Assembly: GCF_009857535.1 (NCBI RefSeq) | Contig: NZ_WWCS01000009.1 | Span: 124,001-188,000 of the forward strand | Direction: 5' to 3' | Origin: Duganella margarita | Lineage (GTDB): Bacteria; Pseudomonadota; Gammaproteobacteria; Burkholderiales; Burkholderiaceae_D | DNA: 64,000 nucleotides | Shown here: piece by piece, positions 16,340 through 24,813 of the stretch | How positions within the stretch are numbered: position 1 is the first letter of the stretch | How the letters are laid out: the number at the start of each line of letters is the position of its first letter | Notes under the pieces: generated by a model | What the model saw: the letters and a program-made list of their open reading frames with translations, nothing else | What the model was told of the DNA's origin: nothing | The model's database searches: none | Made by a program: the position numbers and the translations under genes

Positions 16340-17644
16340 ATGAAAAAATTTCTCCTTGCCCTCACCATGCTGCTGGCGGCGCCAGCATCCGCCGACGTGT
16401 TGCCGCTGCGCGCGCAGGCCGTCGTCGTCAACCAACTGCTGGCCGAGCGCTTCGACCAGCTGCTGCCGGACATGATGGCGCAAGCCGGCATCGATATGTG
16501 GGTGCTGGTATCGCGAGAATATAACGAAGACCCGGTACTGAAAACCATGCTGCCGGCCGAATGGCTCAACGCCCGCCGCCGCACGATCCTGGTGTTCTAC
16601 CGTGACGCCGCCAGCGGCAAGGTGGAACGGCTGGCGGTGGCGCGCTATGACGTCGGCGCCAGCATCAAGCAGTCCTGGGACAAGAAGAAATTTCCAAACC
16701 AGTGGGATGCGCTGGCGGACATCGTCAAGACGCGCAATCCGCGCAAGATCGGCCTGAATACCTCGGCCACCTTCGGCCACGCCGACGGCATCGACCACAC
16801 CGACTACAACGAACTGCTGGCGGCGCTGCCGGCGGCGCTGAAAAGCCGGGTGGTGTCGGCCGAGCCGCTGGCGGTGCGCTGGCTGGAAACGCGCACGGAG
16901 CGGGAGATGCAGATCTACCCGCAGATGGTCAACGCCACCCATAAAGTCATTGAGGAAGGCTTTTCCGAGCGCGTGATCACGCCCGGCGTCACCACCACCG
17001 AAGACGTGGTGTGGTGGTTCCGCCAGAAGATCCGCGACCTCGGTTACGATACCTGGTTCCATCCTTCCGTGGAAATCCAGCGCCAGGATAAAGAACGCGC
17101 CAACCCGGACGTCATCATCCCCGGCGACCTGCTGCACGTCGACATCGGCATCACCTACCTGCGCCTGAACACCGACATCCAGCAGCATGTCTACGTGCTG
17201 AAACCGGGCGAAACGGCCGCGCCGGCTGCGCTACAGGAGGCCTTCGCCGGCGCCAACCGCGTGCAGGACATTCTGCTGTCGCAATTCCAGGCTGGCCGCA
17301 GCGGTAACGCCATGCTGGCGGCCGCGCTGCAACAGGCCAGGGCCGAGGGCCTGCGGCCGACCATCTACAGCCACCCGATCGGCTACCACGGCCACGCGGC
17401 CGGCCCGGCCATCGGCATGTGGGACGCGCAAACCGGCGTGCCAGGCAGCGGCGATGACCTGCTGCGTCCGCGCACCGCGTACTCGATCGAACTCAGCAAT
17501 ACCGCCGAGATTCCCGGCTGTCGCGAGCCGGTCAACATCATGCTGGAGGAGGATGCCTACTTTGATGCAAGCGGCGTGCGCTACATCAACGGCCGGCAGA
17601 AACAGCTGCTGCTCCTGCCACGACCGTCGCCATCTGTTGAGTAG
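16340..17644 (+). CDS. Exported M24-family (Xaa-Pro aminopeptidase-like) metallopeptidase
   Basis: A 434-residue protein with a short signal peptide (MKKFLLALTMLLAAPASA), so the enzyme is probably periplasmic. A creatinase-like N-terminal domain is followed by the pita-bread fold from about residue 190. The five metal ligands of M24 peptidases are visible in order: Asp in HVDIGITY, Asp in LNTDIQ, His in GYHGHAAG, Glu in SIELSN and Glu in MLEEDAYFD. It should cleave N-terminal residues next to proline or a related bond. The ATG at 16340 starts directly at the signal peptide; upstream in-frame starts would add a charged leader. It is flanked by unrelated genes. Confidence 0.82.
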   Translation: MKKFLLALTMLLAAPASADVLPLRAQAVVVNQLLAERFDQLLPDMMAQAGIDMWVLVSREYNEDPVLKTMLPAEWLNARRRTILVFYRDAASGKVERLAVARYDVGASIKQSWDKKKFPNQWDALADIVKTRNPRKIGLNTSATFGHADGIDHTDYNELLAALPAALKSRVVSAEPLAVRWLETRTEREMQIYPQMVNATHKVIEEGFSERVITPGVTTTEDVVWWFRQKIRDLGYDTWFHPSVEIQRQDKERANPDVIIPGDLLHVDIGITYLRLNTDIQQHVYVLKPGETAAPAALQEAFAGANRVQDILLSQFQAGRSGNAMLAAALQQARAEGLRPTIYSHPIGYHGHAAGPAIGMWDAQTGVPGSGDDLLRPRTAYSIELSNTAEIPGCREPVNIMLEEDAYFDASGVRYINGRQKQLLLLPRPSPSVE

Positions 17645-17787
17645 AGAAAACAAATAGTTCCGGCAAGCTCAGGAGTGCCATAAAGCGCCGACATTTGCGA
17701 TGATAGCGGAGTGGACGCAAGGCCAAAACGTCCCGCCTCCCCCGCTCGCAACTCATCCTTTTTTGGCCCCCACCAGGAGCAAAGCTT

Positions 17788-18279
17788 ATGAACTCGTTTG
17801 TTGAAACGCTGTCCCCGGCAGCACGCAATCATGCGGAAGCCCGCATCGACTACTACGCCGACCTTAACCAGGCGGTAATGCGCTCGCTGCGCCAACTGAC
17901 CGAGGTCAATGTGCAATTCAGCCGCGACTGGATGACCGAGTCGACGGCAGCGCTGCAACGCTCGGTGCTGGCGGCGCCGTCCGCAGGCGGCACGCAAGCC
18001 GCTCCACAGCAGGCTGGCGCACTGCTGCAAAAGCTGCAGAGCTACCATCAGCAGCTGGCGCAGGTGGCCACCGACTTCCAGGCGGAAATCAACAACGTGG
18101 CGCAGCAGCATGTGCCGCAGACCACGCGCACCGCTACCGAACTGGCCGATGCCAGCCGTCAGGCGGCCAGCAAGCACATGTCGGACGAAGCCAGCAAATT
18201 CGCCAACATCGCCGCGCAGAATCAGGCTTTCCCGCAGGCAGCGTCGGTGCAGAGTGCGGACCAGGGTAACAAGAACTGA
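17788..18279 (+). CDS. phaP: Phasin family protein
   Basis: A 163-residue, Ala/Gln-rich, almost entirely helical protein of the phasin type: a hydrophobic-amphipathic N-terminal half (ARIDYYADLNQAVMRSLRQLTEVNVQFSRDW region) and a coiled-coil-like middle (QKLQSYHQQLAQVATDFQAE). Phasins coat polyhydroxyalkanoate granules and stabilise them in the cytoplasm. AGGAGC lies ten bases before the ATG. It is monocistronic, ending in a pair of hairpin repeats shared with the convergent SDR gene. Many Burkholderiales carry several phasin paralogues, so this need not be the main granule protein. Confidence 0.82.
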   Translation: MNSFVETLSPAARNHAEARIDYYADLNQAVMRSLRQLTEVNVQFSRDWMTESTAALQRSVLAAPSAGGTQAAPQQAGALLQKLQSYHQQLAQVATDFQAEINNVAQQHVPQTTRTATELADASRQAASKHMSDEASKFANIAAQNQAFPQAASVQSADQGNKN

Positions 18280-18405
18280 TTCACGCGCCGCCGCTGCCTG
18301 GGCGGCGCATGGATTCCCGCATGCGCGGGAATGACGGTTGGTTTACGGGCCGCCGCTGCCCGTGCGGCGCATGGATTCCCGCGTGCGCGGGAATGACGGG
18401 CTAGT
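18280..18405. repeat. Two tandem 62/63-bp copies of a palindromic REP-like element
   Basis: Two near-identical units begin at 18280 and 18342, and the opening sequence of the unit recurs a third time at 18405, where it forms the end of the SDR coding region. Each unit contains GGCGCATGGATTCCCGC followed by a 4-nt loop and GCGGGAATGACGG; the arms ATTCCCGC/GCGGGAAT (18313-18332 and 18375-18394) pair perfectly. The element sits between convergent genes and could stop transcription from both sides. A related copy occurs at 57668-57740. Confidence 0.8.
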
Positions 18406-19401
18406 TTACGGGCCGCCGTGGCCGCCGACCGCCGCATACACCTGGCCGGTGGCGTAGCTGGATTCATTCGACGCCAGCAACACGTACACGCCGGCCAGTT
18501 CGGCCGGCTGGCCCGGCCGTTTCAGCGGCGTGTCGGCGCCGAATTGCGGCAGCTTGTCCGGCGGCTGTCCGCCGGTCACCTGCAACGGCGTCCAGAACGG
18601 CCCCGGCGCCACCGCATTGACGCGGATGCCCTTGCCAGCCAGCTGCTTGGCCAAGCCCTTGGTGAAAATCATGATCGCGCCCTTGGTGGCGGCGTAGTCG
18701 ATGATGTTTTCGCCCGGATCATAGGCGTTGACCGACGCCGTATTGATGATGGTCGATCCCGGCTTGAGCAACGGCACGGCCGCCTTGGTAATCCAGAACA
18801 TCGCGTAAACATTGGTCTTGAAGGTCTCGTCAAAATCCGCAGTGGTCATGTCCAGGATGGAATCGCGCGAGAACTGGCGCGCCGCGTTATTGACCAGGAT
18901 ATCCAGCCCGCCCAGCTGGCGCGCGGCGTCAGCCACCAGTTTCTTGCAGAACGCTTCGTCCTTGATATCGCCCGGAATCGCGACCGCCTTGCGGCCCTCG
19001 GCGCGGATCAGCGCCACCACCTCGCGCGCATCGGCTTCCTCAGCCGGCAGATAATTGATGGCCACATCGGCCCCCTCGCGCGCGTAGGCGATGGCGGCGG
19101 CGCGGCCAATGCCCGAGTCGCCGCCGGTCAGCAGCGCCTTGCGGCCCTTGAGCCGGCCGGAACCCTTGTAGCTGGTCTCGCCGTGGTCCGGACGTGGCTC
19201 CATCTTGCTGGTCAGGCCGGGCCACGGTTGCTGCTGCTTGGGGAACGGCGGCGCCGGATAGGCGGTCACTGGATTTTTCGGCGGCGCCGCAGCGCCGTCA
19301 GCCGCGCCGGTTTGCGCGCCGGCCGGCGCCATGGCGGCGCCCAGCAGGCCGGTGGCCGCCGCGCCGACCAGCGCGCGGCGCGAGGAATTCGGATGATCCA
19401 T
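18406..19401 (-). CDS. SDR-family oxidoreductase with Tat-like leader
   Basis: A 331-residue short-chain dehydrogenase/reductase with an N-terminal extension. The leader SSRRALVGAAATGLLGAAM looks like a twin-arginine signal. A Pro-rich linker and a segment with TSKMEPRPDHGETSYKGSGRLKGRKAL precede the Rossmann domain, with the nucleotide motif TGGDSGIG, VNNAA, and the catalytic Tyr-Lys pair in YAATKGA. This layout matches YghA-like aldehyde/ketone reductases. The Rossmann fold is complete. The ATG at 19401 has AGGAAAGG upstream. Export of a nicotinamide-dependent enzyme would require Tat. If the leader is not cleaved, the protein may be cytoplasmic. It is convergent with the phasin gene. Confidence 0.83.
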   Translation of the reverse strand: MDHPNSSRRALVGAAATGLLGAAMAPAGAQTGAADGAAAPPKNPVTAYPAPPFPKQQQPWPGLTSKMEPRPDHGETSYKGSGRLKGRKALLTGGDSGIGRAAAIAYAREGADVAINYLPAEEADAREVVALIRAEGRKAVAIPGDIKDEAFCKKLVADAARQLGGLDILVNNAARQFSRDSILDMTTADFDETFKTNVYAMFWITKAAVPLLKPGSTIINTASVNAYDPGENIIDYAATKGAIMIFTKGLAKQLAGKGIRVNAVAPGPFWTPLQVTGGQPPDKLPQFGADTPLKRPGQPAELAGVYVLLASNESSYATGQVYAAVGGHGGP

Positions 19402-19472
19402 GGTGTGTCCTTTCCTAGTGAAGAACGGCCATGATTCACCCATCCGCGCGCACACACTGTGCGCCAGGACGC

Positions 19473-20135
19473 TTACAGAAAGCGCTCGGGAATTTCCTGT
19501 GCAAACGGGTACATATTGAAGTACGGTTTGGCCTCCTCCAGCACCTGCTGCACCGACGGCCGAGTCACCAGCCGTTCAAAATAACTTTGCAGGTGGTGGT
19601 ATTCCTCCGGGAACGGCAGCAGCGTGGCGGCGTAGAACAGCGCCGGCGCCGCCGCGCAATCGGCCAGGCTGAAGGTTTCGCCGCACAGCCAGCTGCGCGT
19701 GGCCATGCGCTTTTCGATCATCTTGTAAGCGGTCTTGAGCTTGGTGCGCTCCTTGGTCTGGTCGCAACTCAGCCCGGTCAGATGGGCGCCGACGATGGTT
19801 TGCACCGGTCCCTGCACATAGTTATCGAAGAAACGGTCCCACAGGCGCACATCCAGCGCGTCGTCCCAGTCGGCCGGGATCATCAGCGTCGGGCCCGGAT
19901 AGTGGCGGTCCAGATATTCGATGATGATCGAGGTTTCCGGCACGTCGCGCACTTGCGCATGGTCGCGCAGCACCGGGAATTTGCACAGCGGCCAGATCGA
20001 TTCCAGCTCGGCGCGGTCCGCGTCATCGCCCAGATTGATGACGCGCTTGTCGAACGCGGTGCCGTTCTCATATAACGCGATCAGCACTTTGTGACAGAAC
20101 GAGGCCAGCGGATGGTAATACAAGGTCAGGGACAT
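19473..20135 (-). CDS. Glutathione S-transferase family protein
   Basis: A 220-residue cytoplasmic protein with the two-domain GST layout. The thioredoxin-like N-domain starts TLYYHPLASFCHKV, with Ser/Cys in the active-site position, and contains PVLRDHAQVRDVPETSIIIEYLD, the glutathione-binding P-V and E-[ST]-x-I pattern. The C-domain is helical with FSLADCAAAPALF, the conserved N-capping box. It should conjugate glutathione to or reduce a small electrophile; the substrate is unknown. The ATG at 20135 has TGGAG seven bases upstream. It is divergent from the mipA-like gene. Confidence 0.86.
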   Translation of the reverse strand: MSLTLYYHPLASFCHKVLIALYENGTAFDKRVINLGDDADRAELESIWPLCKFPVLRDHAQVRDVPETSIIIEYLDRHYPGPTLMIPADWDDALDVRLWDRFFDNYVQGPVQTIVGAHLTGLSCDQTKERTKLKTAYKMIEKRMATRSWLCGETFSLADCAAAPALFYAATLLPFPEEYHHLQSYFERLVTRPSVQQVLEEAKPYFNMYPFAQEIPERFL

Positions 20136-20284
20136 AATCAGGCTCCAGAGTGCATCAGGCGATACCAAAGATTTCGCCAAATGATACTTCAGCTAAGCCG
20201 ATGGTGGCGGAACATGTTCAGTGGGACACTCTCGCCCGTCTGCGCCGGCCCCTCGCGCCGGCGGACAACCTGAACGGACCCACC

Positions 20285-21082
20285 ATGCGCCACGCGATCG
20301 CCCTTACCCTTCTCTCCCTATGCGCCTTCAGTAGCCGCAGCTTTGCCGAAGACGCACCGGCAGCTGTCGCCGCGTCGGCCAGCGGCGACAGCTTCACCGC
20401 CGGCCTCGGCCTGGCCTACGTGCCGGAATACGCCGGCAGCGACAAAAGCCGCGTGCTGCCGCTGCCGGTGCTGGAACGCACCTTCAGCAACGGCGTCTTC
20501 CTCAGCACGCAGGGCGGCATCGGCTATCAGACCAAGCTGGGCGACTTCTCGCTGAGTGCGGCGCTGGGCTACGACGGCGGCCGCAAGGACCACAAGGAAA
20601 ATTACTTCTCGGGCTCCGACGCGCTGAAAGGCATGGGCGACATCGACGGCTCGGCGCAAGCAGTACTGAGCGCCGGCTATCAACTGGGCAAGGTCGGCCT
20701 GAGTGTCAGCACCAAGCAGAACCTCGGCCACCGCGAGTACGGCAGCACCTACACCTTGGGCGTCACCGCGCCGCTGTACACCGACGCCACCGACCAGATC
20801 GGGGTCGGCGCGTCGGCCGTGTACGGCGACAACAAGCACATGCAAACCTACTTTGGCGTCACCGCCGCGCAAAGCGCCGCCTCCGGCTACCGAGCCTACA
20901 GCGCCAAGGGCGGCTTTGAGAACGTTGCGGCCGGCGTGCACTGGAACCACGTATTGGACAGCAACTGGTCGGTGCGCAGCGCGGTCGGCCTCACCCGCCT
21001 GATCGGCGACGCCGCCGACAGCCCGCTGACCAAGCGCAAGACCACGCCAATGCTGATGACCGCACTGATCTACCGCTTCTAA
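20285..21082 (+). CDS. MipA/OmpV family outer-membrane protein
   Basis: A 265-residue outer-membrane beta-barrel. A signal peptide (MRHAIALTLLSLCAFSSRSFA) is followed by FTAGLGLAYVPEYAGSDKSRVLPLPVLER, the hallmark start of the MipA/OmpV family. Alternating-residue strands follow, ending in the aromatic terminus (TALIYRF). MipA scaffolds peptidoglycan machinery in E. coli, while other family members respond to osmolarity or antibiotics. The role here is not resolvable. The start at 20285 is fixed by the signal peptide. The ribosome-binding site is weak (GGACCC). It appears monocistronic. Confidence 0.85.
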   Translation: MRHAIALTLLSLCAFSSRSFAEDAPAAVAASASGDSFTAGLGLAYVPEYAGSDKSRVLPLPVLERTFSNGVFLSTQGGIGYQTKLGDFSLSAALGYDGGRKDHKENYFSGSDALKGMGDIDGSAQAVLSAGYQLGKVGLSVSTKQNLGHREYGSTYTLGVTAPLYTDATDQIGVGASAVYGDNKHMQTYFGVTAAQSAASGYRAYSAKGGFENVAAGVHWNHVLDSNWSVRSAVGLTRLIGDAADSPLTKRKTTPMLMTALIYRF

Positions 21083-21154
21083 ATGCCAACGTGGGCAAAG
21101 TGATATGATTAAGGGAAACTTAAGCGCACCTGATTTCCCTGCCTTCCCTGCTTG

Positions 21155-22012
21155 ATGCCCATTCCTACACTGCTGACTTTCCTCCTGCTGGCCGCCGCCA
21201 TTGGCACCGTCTGGTCCCATCCCCTGCTGCCCCCGCTGCTGTTTGCGGCGGCGGTGGGCGCCGGTCTGCTGGCGGGCGTGCTGCACGCGCCGGCGCTGAT
21301 CGCGCTGATACTGTTCGCCGGCGCCGCCTGGCTGGCCGGTCATGCGCGCGCCGCGCCGTTGCGGGCCGCCGCCTTGACCGTCACCATCCTGTTGGCCCTG
21401 GCGCTGGCCATGCACAAGCTGCCGGGCTTTAACAATCCGCTGCTGATCGATCATGTGCAGTTGTCCGCCAACGCCGTGCCTTTCACACAATACGCCAATT
21501 TCGACAAGGGCGCGGTCGGCCTTATCCTGCTGGCATGGCTGTGCCAGCGCGTCAGCTCGTGGTCCGAGCTGGGTACGGTGCTGCGCCGGACCCTGCCGGT
21601 ACTGGTGCTGACGGTAGTGGCCACGCTCGGGTTTGCACTGGCCGCCGGCGTGGTCGGCGTCGACCTCAAACTGCCGCAGCAGACGCTGAGCTTTATCGCC
21701 GTCAACCTGCTGTTTACGGTGGTGGCCGAAGAAGCCTTCTTCCGCGGCCTGCTGCAAGCGCGCCTGGCCACCGCGCTGCAACGCTTCCGCTGGGGTCCAT
21801 GGCTGGCGGTGGCCGTTTCGGCCCTGCTGTTCGGCGCCGCGCACCTCGGCGGCGGCCTGCGCTATGGCATACTCGCTGGCATTGCCGGCATCGGCTACGC
21901 CTGGGCTTACCAGCGCACGCAACGCATCGAAGCCGCCTTACTGGTTCACATCGCCCTTAACGCGGTGCATTTTATTGGCTTTACTTACCCTGCCAGGATA
22001 GACGGTGTCTGA
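21155..22012 (+). CDS. CPBP-family intramembrane metalloprotease (Abi-type)
   Basis: A 285-residue polytopic membrane protein with about seven to eight helices. The CPBP (CAAX protease and bacteriocin-processing) motifs are intact: EEAFFRG (EExxxR), FGAAHLGGG (His of motif 2) and the late HIALNAVH. It should be an active glutamic-type intramembrane protease in the inner membrane. The ATG at 21155 is preferred over a TTG one codon earlier. Its end overlaps the GTG start of the AI-2E-type permease by 8 bp, so the pair should be translationally coupled. Substrates are unknown. Confidence 0.84.
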   Translation: MPIPTLLTFLLLAAAIGTVWSHPLLPPLLFAAAVGAGLLAGVLHAPALIALILFAGAAWLAGHARAAPLRAAALTVTILLALALAMHKLPGFNNPLLIDHVQLSANAVPFTQYANFDKGAVGLILLAWLCQRVSSWSELGTVLRRTLPVLVLTVVATLGFALAAGVVGVDLKLPQQTLSFIAVNLLFTVVAEEAFFRGLLQARLATALQRFRWGPWLAVAVSALLFGAAHLGGGLRYGILAGIAGIGYAWAYQRTQRIEAALLVHIALNAVHFIGFTYPARIDGV

Positions 22013-23888
22013 TTCTCTTACTTCCCGCACTTTACCCAGCGCAGTGGCGGGCCTGGTGGGCACGGCCACGGTGCTGGCCCTGCTCTACTTCGGCCGCGAC
22101 GTGCTGATTCCCATCACGCTGGCGTTCATCCTCAGCTTTTTGATTGCGCCGTTCGTGCGCGCGCTGCGCCACCTGGGGTTAGGCCAGACCACCTCGGTCT
22201 GCACCGGCGTGCTGGTGGTGACGGTGACGCTGCTGTCCATCGGCGCGGTGATCATCCAGCAGGTCGGCGTGATGGGCGCCAGCCTGCCGCAGTACCAGGA
22301 CACCATCGCCAGCAAGATCGAAACGCTGGACCAGATGACGCGCGGCACGCTCGGCAGCCTGGGCGGTCCGGCCGGGCAACTGATCGAGCACTTCACCGGC
22401 GACAACCCCGATGGTCCTGCGCCTGTGCTGCAAAACGATGGCAGCACCAGGACGCCGGTGCTGGTGGAAATCCACGAGCCGGCGCTGAAGCCGTTCCAGC
22501 TGCTGGCCAAGGTGGCGTCGTCCGTGTGGCCGCCGCTGGAAACGGCCGGCATCGTGTTCGTGGTGCTGATCTTTGTGCTGCTGGAACATGAATCGCTGCG
22601 CGACCGCTTCATCCGCCTGGCCGGCGGCGGCGACCTGCGCGCCACCACGATTGCCGTCAACGACGCTGGCGAACGGCTGTCGCGCTTCTTCATCTCGCAA
22701 TTCCTGGTCAACCTCGCCACAGGGCTGGCGATCTGGCTGGGGCTGAGCCTGATGGGCCTCGGCCAGGCGCTGCTGTGGGGCACCATGACGGCCGTGCTGC
22801 GCTTTATTCCGTATGTTGGCGTATGGATGGCGGCGTTCTGCGCCACCGTGCTGGCGGCCGCCATCGATCCCGGCTGGTCGATGGCGCTGATGACGCTGGG
22901 CCTGTTCCTGGCGGTGGAAATCATCGTCGCCCAGACCATTGAGCCCAAGCTGTACGGTCACACCACCGGACTGTCGCCGCTGTCGGTGGTGGTGTCGGCG
23001 ATTTTCTGGAGCTGGATCTGGGGTCCGGTCGGGCTGGTGCTGTCGACGCCGCTGACCCTGTGCTTGGTGGTGGCCGGTCGCTACATCCGCGCGCTGAAGG
23101 TGCTGGAGATCATGTTCGGCGAACTGCCGGCGCTGACCATGCCGCAGAATTTCTACCAGCGCGCGTTGTCCGGCGATGCGCACGAGATCGTCACCAGCGC
23201 CAAGCGTTACATGCAGCACAAATCGCTGGCCGAGTATTGCGACGGCGTGCTGCTGCCGGCGCTGCATCTGGCCAGTTTCGATTTCAAGGATGGCTCGATC
23301 ACCCCGGTGGAGGAAGAAAAAGTGTCCGGCTCCATCATCGCCGTGATCGAAGCACTGAGCGGCAGCGTCAAGTGGTGGAAGAAGCGCAAACGCCCAAGTG
23401 TGCTGAAGCGCGGCGGCATCGGCCGCGAACTGCGCGAGCAGCGTATTTCCGACAGCGGTGAGTGGCAGGGTTCGTTCGACGTACCGGCTGGCAGCGTGGT
23501 GTTAAGTGTCGGCCTGGGGTCGTCGTACGCCGAGCTGGCTACCGAAATCCTGGTGCGCATCCTGCGCGAGCAAAAAATCGATGCGCGCAGCATGAGCCTG
23601 GAGGATCTGGACAAGGATACCCCGCCGGAAGCCTCGCCGGCACTGGTATCGATCGTTTGCCTGGTCAGCGTCGACCCGCTGAACGATTGCGCGCTGATGG
23701 CGCAGACGCTGGAACGCATGCGCCAGGAACTGCCGCACTGCAAGCATTTTGCCCTGCTGCTGCCTAGCCCTTTTGAGAATGCAGACTTGAAAACCTGCGT
23801 CTTCCCCACCGCCGACCACGTGTCGCGCTCGTATGAAGACGTGCTGCATAGCTGCCAGTTGGCCATGAAAGGAAGCGGTACTTTATGA
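22005..23888 (+). CDS. AI-2E/PerM-family permease with extra C-terminal soluble domain
   Basis: A 627-residue inner-membrane protein. Residues about 10-365 form the AI-2E/TqsA/PerM-type permease with eight or so helices and the conserved LRFIPYVGVWMA, QTIEPKLYGHTTGLSPL and WGPVGLVLSTPLT motifs. The family is usually about 350-400 residues. Here about 250 further residues follow, including a basic KWWKKRKRP stretch and a Rossmann-like segment (VPAGSVVLSVGLGSSYAELATEILVRILREQ in pieces) that resembles a B12-binding or nucleotide-binding fold. The start is GTG, overlapping the CPBP gene, and the end overlaps the LprI-like gene by 4 bp (ATGA). The transported molecule is unknown. Confidence 0.82.
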   Translation: MSDSLTSRTLPSAVAGLVGTATVLALLYFGRDVLIPITLAFILSFLIAPFVRALRHLGLGQTTSVCTGVLVVTVTLLSIGAVIIQQVGVMGASLPQYQDTIASKIETLDQMTRGTLGSLGGPAGQLIEHFTGDNPDGPAPVLQNDGSTRTPVLVEIHEPALKPFQLLAKVASSVWPPLETAGIVFVVLIFVLLEHESLRDRFIRLAGGGDLRATTIAVNDAGERLSRFFISQFLVNLATGLAIWLGLSLMGLGQALLWGTMTAVLRFIPYVGVWMAAFCATVLAAAIDPGWSMALMTLGLFLAVEIIVAQTIEPKLYGHTTGLSPLSVVVSAIFWSWIWGPVGLVLSTPLTLCLVVAGRYIRALKVLEIMFGELPALTMPQNFYQRALSGDAHEIVTSAKRYMQHKSLAEYCDGVLLPALHLASFDFKDGSITPVEEEKVSGSIIAVIEALSGSVKWWKKRKRPSVLKRGGIGRELREQRISDSGEWQGSFDVPAGSVVLSVGLGSSYAELATEILVRILREQKIDARSMSLEDLDKDTPPEASPALVSIVCLVSVDPLNDCALMAQTLERMRQELPHCKHFALLLPSPFENADLKTCVFPTADHVSRSYEDVLHSCQLAMKGSGTL

Positions 23889-24259
23889 AACGCCTGATCC
23901 TTCTCGTGTTGCTGGCCGCCAGCGCCGGCAACAGCTACGCGCTGGACTGCGACAAAGCCTTTAGCACGATCGACCTCAATCAATGCGCGGCGCAGGCGAC
24001 GGAGAAAGTCGAGCGCCAGCTGAACGCCACCTACCAACAGACACTGAAAGAAGTCGCCACCATGGATGACGCTGCTGGCATCAAGACCAAGCTGGTCGAT
24101 GCCCAGCGCCTGTGGGTCAAGTTCCGTGAGGCTGACTGCCAGGCAGAATACGCGAAGTGGCAAGGCGGCAGCATCCGCAACGTGATGTACAGCGAGTGCA
24201 TGCAAGACCGCGCCAAACAGCGCATCAAGCAACTGGAACAGTTCCCCGCCCGAGGCTGA
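23885..24259 (+). CDS. LprI-like (DUF1311) secreted protein
   Basis: A 124-residue protein with a signal peptide (MKRLILLVLLAASAGNSYA) and four Cys residues in the DUF1311/LprI layout: LDCDKAF, LNQCAAQA, ADCQAEY and SECMQDR. The central segment LVDAQRLWVKFREADC is typical. In Mycobacterium, LprI inhibits lysozyme; in proteobacteria the family is common but mostly uncharacterised. It should sit in the periplasm with two disulfides. It starts inside the stop codon of the permease gene, so the three genes from 21155 form an operon. Confidence 0.82.
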   Translation: MKRLILLVLLAASAGNSYALDCDKAFSTIDLNQCAAQATEKVERQLNATYQQTLKEVATMDDAAGIKTKLVDAQRLWVKFREADCQAEYAKWQGGSIRNVMYSECMQDRAKQRIKQLEQFPARG

Positions 24260-24273
24260 TAAGGAGAGTACGC

Positions 24274-24540
24274 ATGGCAAAGCATCTGCTGATCACAGGA
24301 CTGGTACAAGGCGTCGGCTACCGCGCCTCGTTTGCACGGCAGGCTGTCGACCTCGGCCTGCGCGGCTGGGTTCGCAATCTGAGCGATGGCTCGGTGGAGG
24401 CTGAAATAGCCGGTGACGACGCCGCAATCGAGACCATCATCAACTGGAGCCACCAAGGCCCACCCGCCGCGCGCGTGGACAACGTCACCGTCGAAGACAC
24501 CGCGACTACCCACGACGCTTTCAGGATATTGCTGGCATGA
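24274..24540 (+). CDS. acyP: Acylphosphatase
   Basis: An 88-residue cytoplasmic enzyme that hydrolyses acyl phosphates. The catalytic Arg17 (VQGVGYRASF) and Asn35 (GWVRNLSDGSVE) are both present in the standard acylphosphatase signatures, and length is typical. AAGGAG eight bases before the ATG at 24274 fixes the start. It lies 14 bp after the lprI-like gene and may share its transcript. Confidence 0.92.
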   Translation: MAKHLLITGLVQGVGYRASFARQAVDLGLRGWVRNLSDGSVEAEIAGDDAAIETIINWSHQGPPAARVDNVTVEDTATTHDAFRILLA

Positions 24541-24574
24541 GTGATCTGAACGCCAAATTTTTGTGAGGTCTGAG

Positions 24575-24811
24575 ATGCAAACGACTACGATTGTCAGTCT
24601 TGTTGCTTCCGGCGTTGCGTGTGCGGCTTTCGCCTGGGGCAGAAAGTGGATCATATCGCTAGGCTATCTCTTTTCACTAGCCTACACGCTTTTCGACAAG
24701 GTATTTCCATCTGTACTGCCTGAATATGTGGTGCTCTCGTTCTCCTTTATTTTCTTTGCCCTGGCGTTAGTTTTTTGTTGGCAGACTTTTTCTCGCAAGC
24801 GAACCGCCTGA
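24575..24811 (+). CDS. Small two-helix membrane protein, unknown
   Basis: A 78-residue hydrophobic protein that I do not recognise. Two membrane segments are visible: about residues 5-22 (IVSLVASGVACAAFAWG) and about 50-68 (VVLSFSFIFFALALVFCW), with a WGRKW positive patch after the first and SRKRTA at the end. ATG at 24575 follows GAGG six bases earlier; a GTG four codons upstream is less likely. It begins a lower-G+C group of small genes and ends 2 bp before the next start, implying cotranscription. Confidence 0.55.
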   Translation: MQTTTIVSLVASGVACAAFAWGRKWIISLGYLFSLAYTLFDKVFPSVLPEYVVLSFSFIFFALALVFCWQTFSRKRTA

Positions 24812-24813
24812 CT

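Noticed and set aside
18280..18418. The tandem repeats as a short CRISPR array
   Set aside because: Only two full units, no unique spacers, and the repeat core is a perfect palindrome; it is a REP-like hairpin, not CRISPR.
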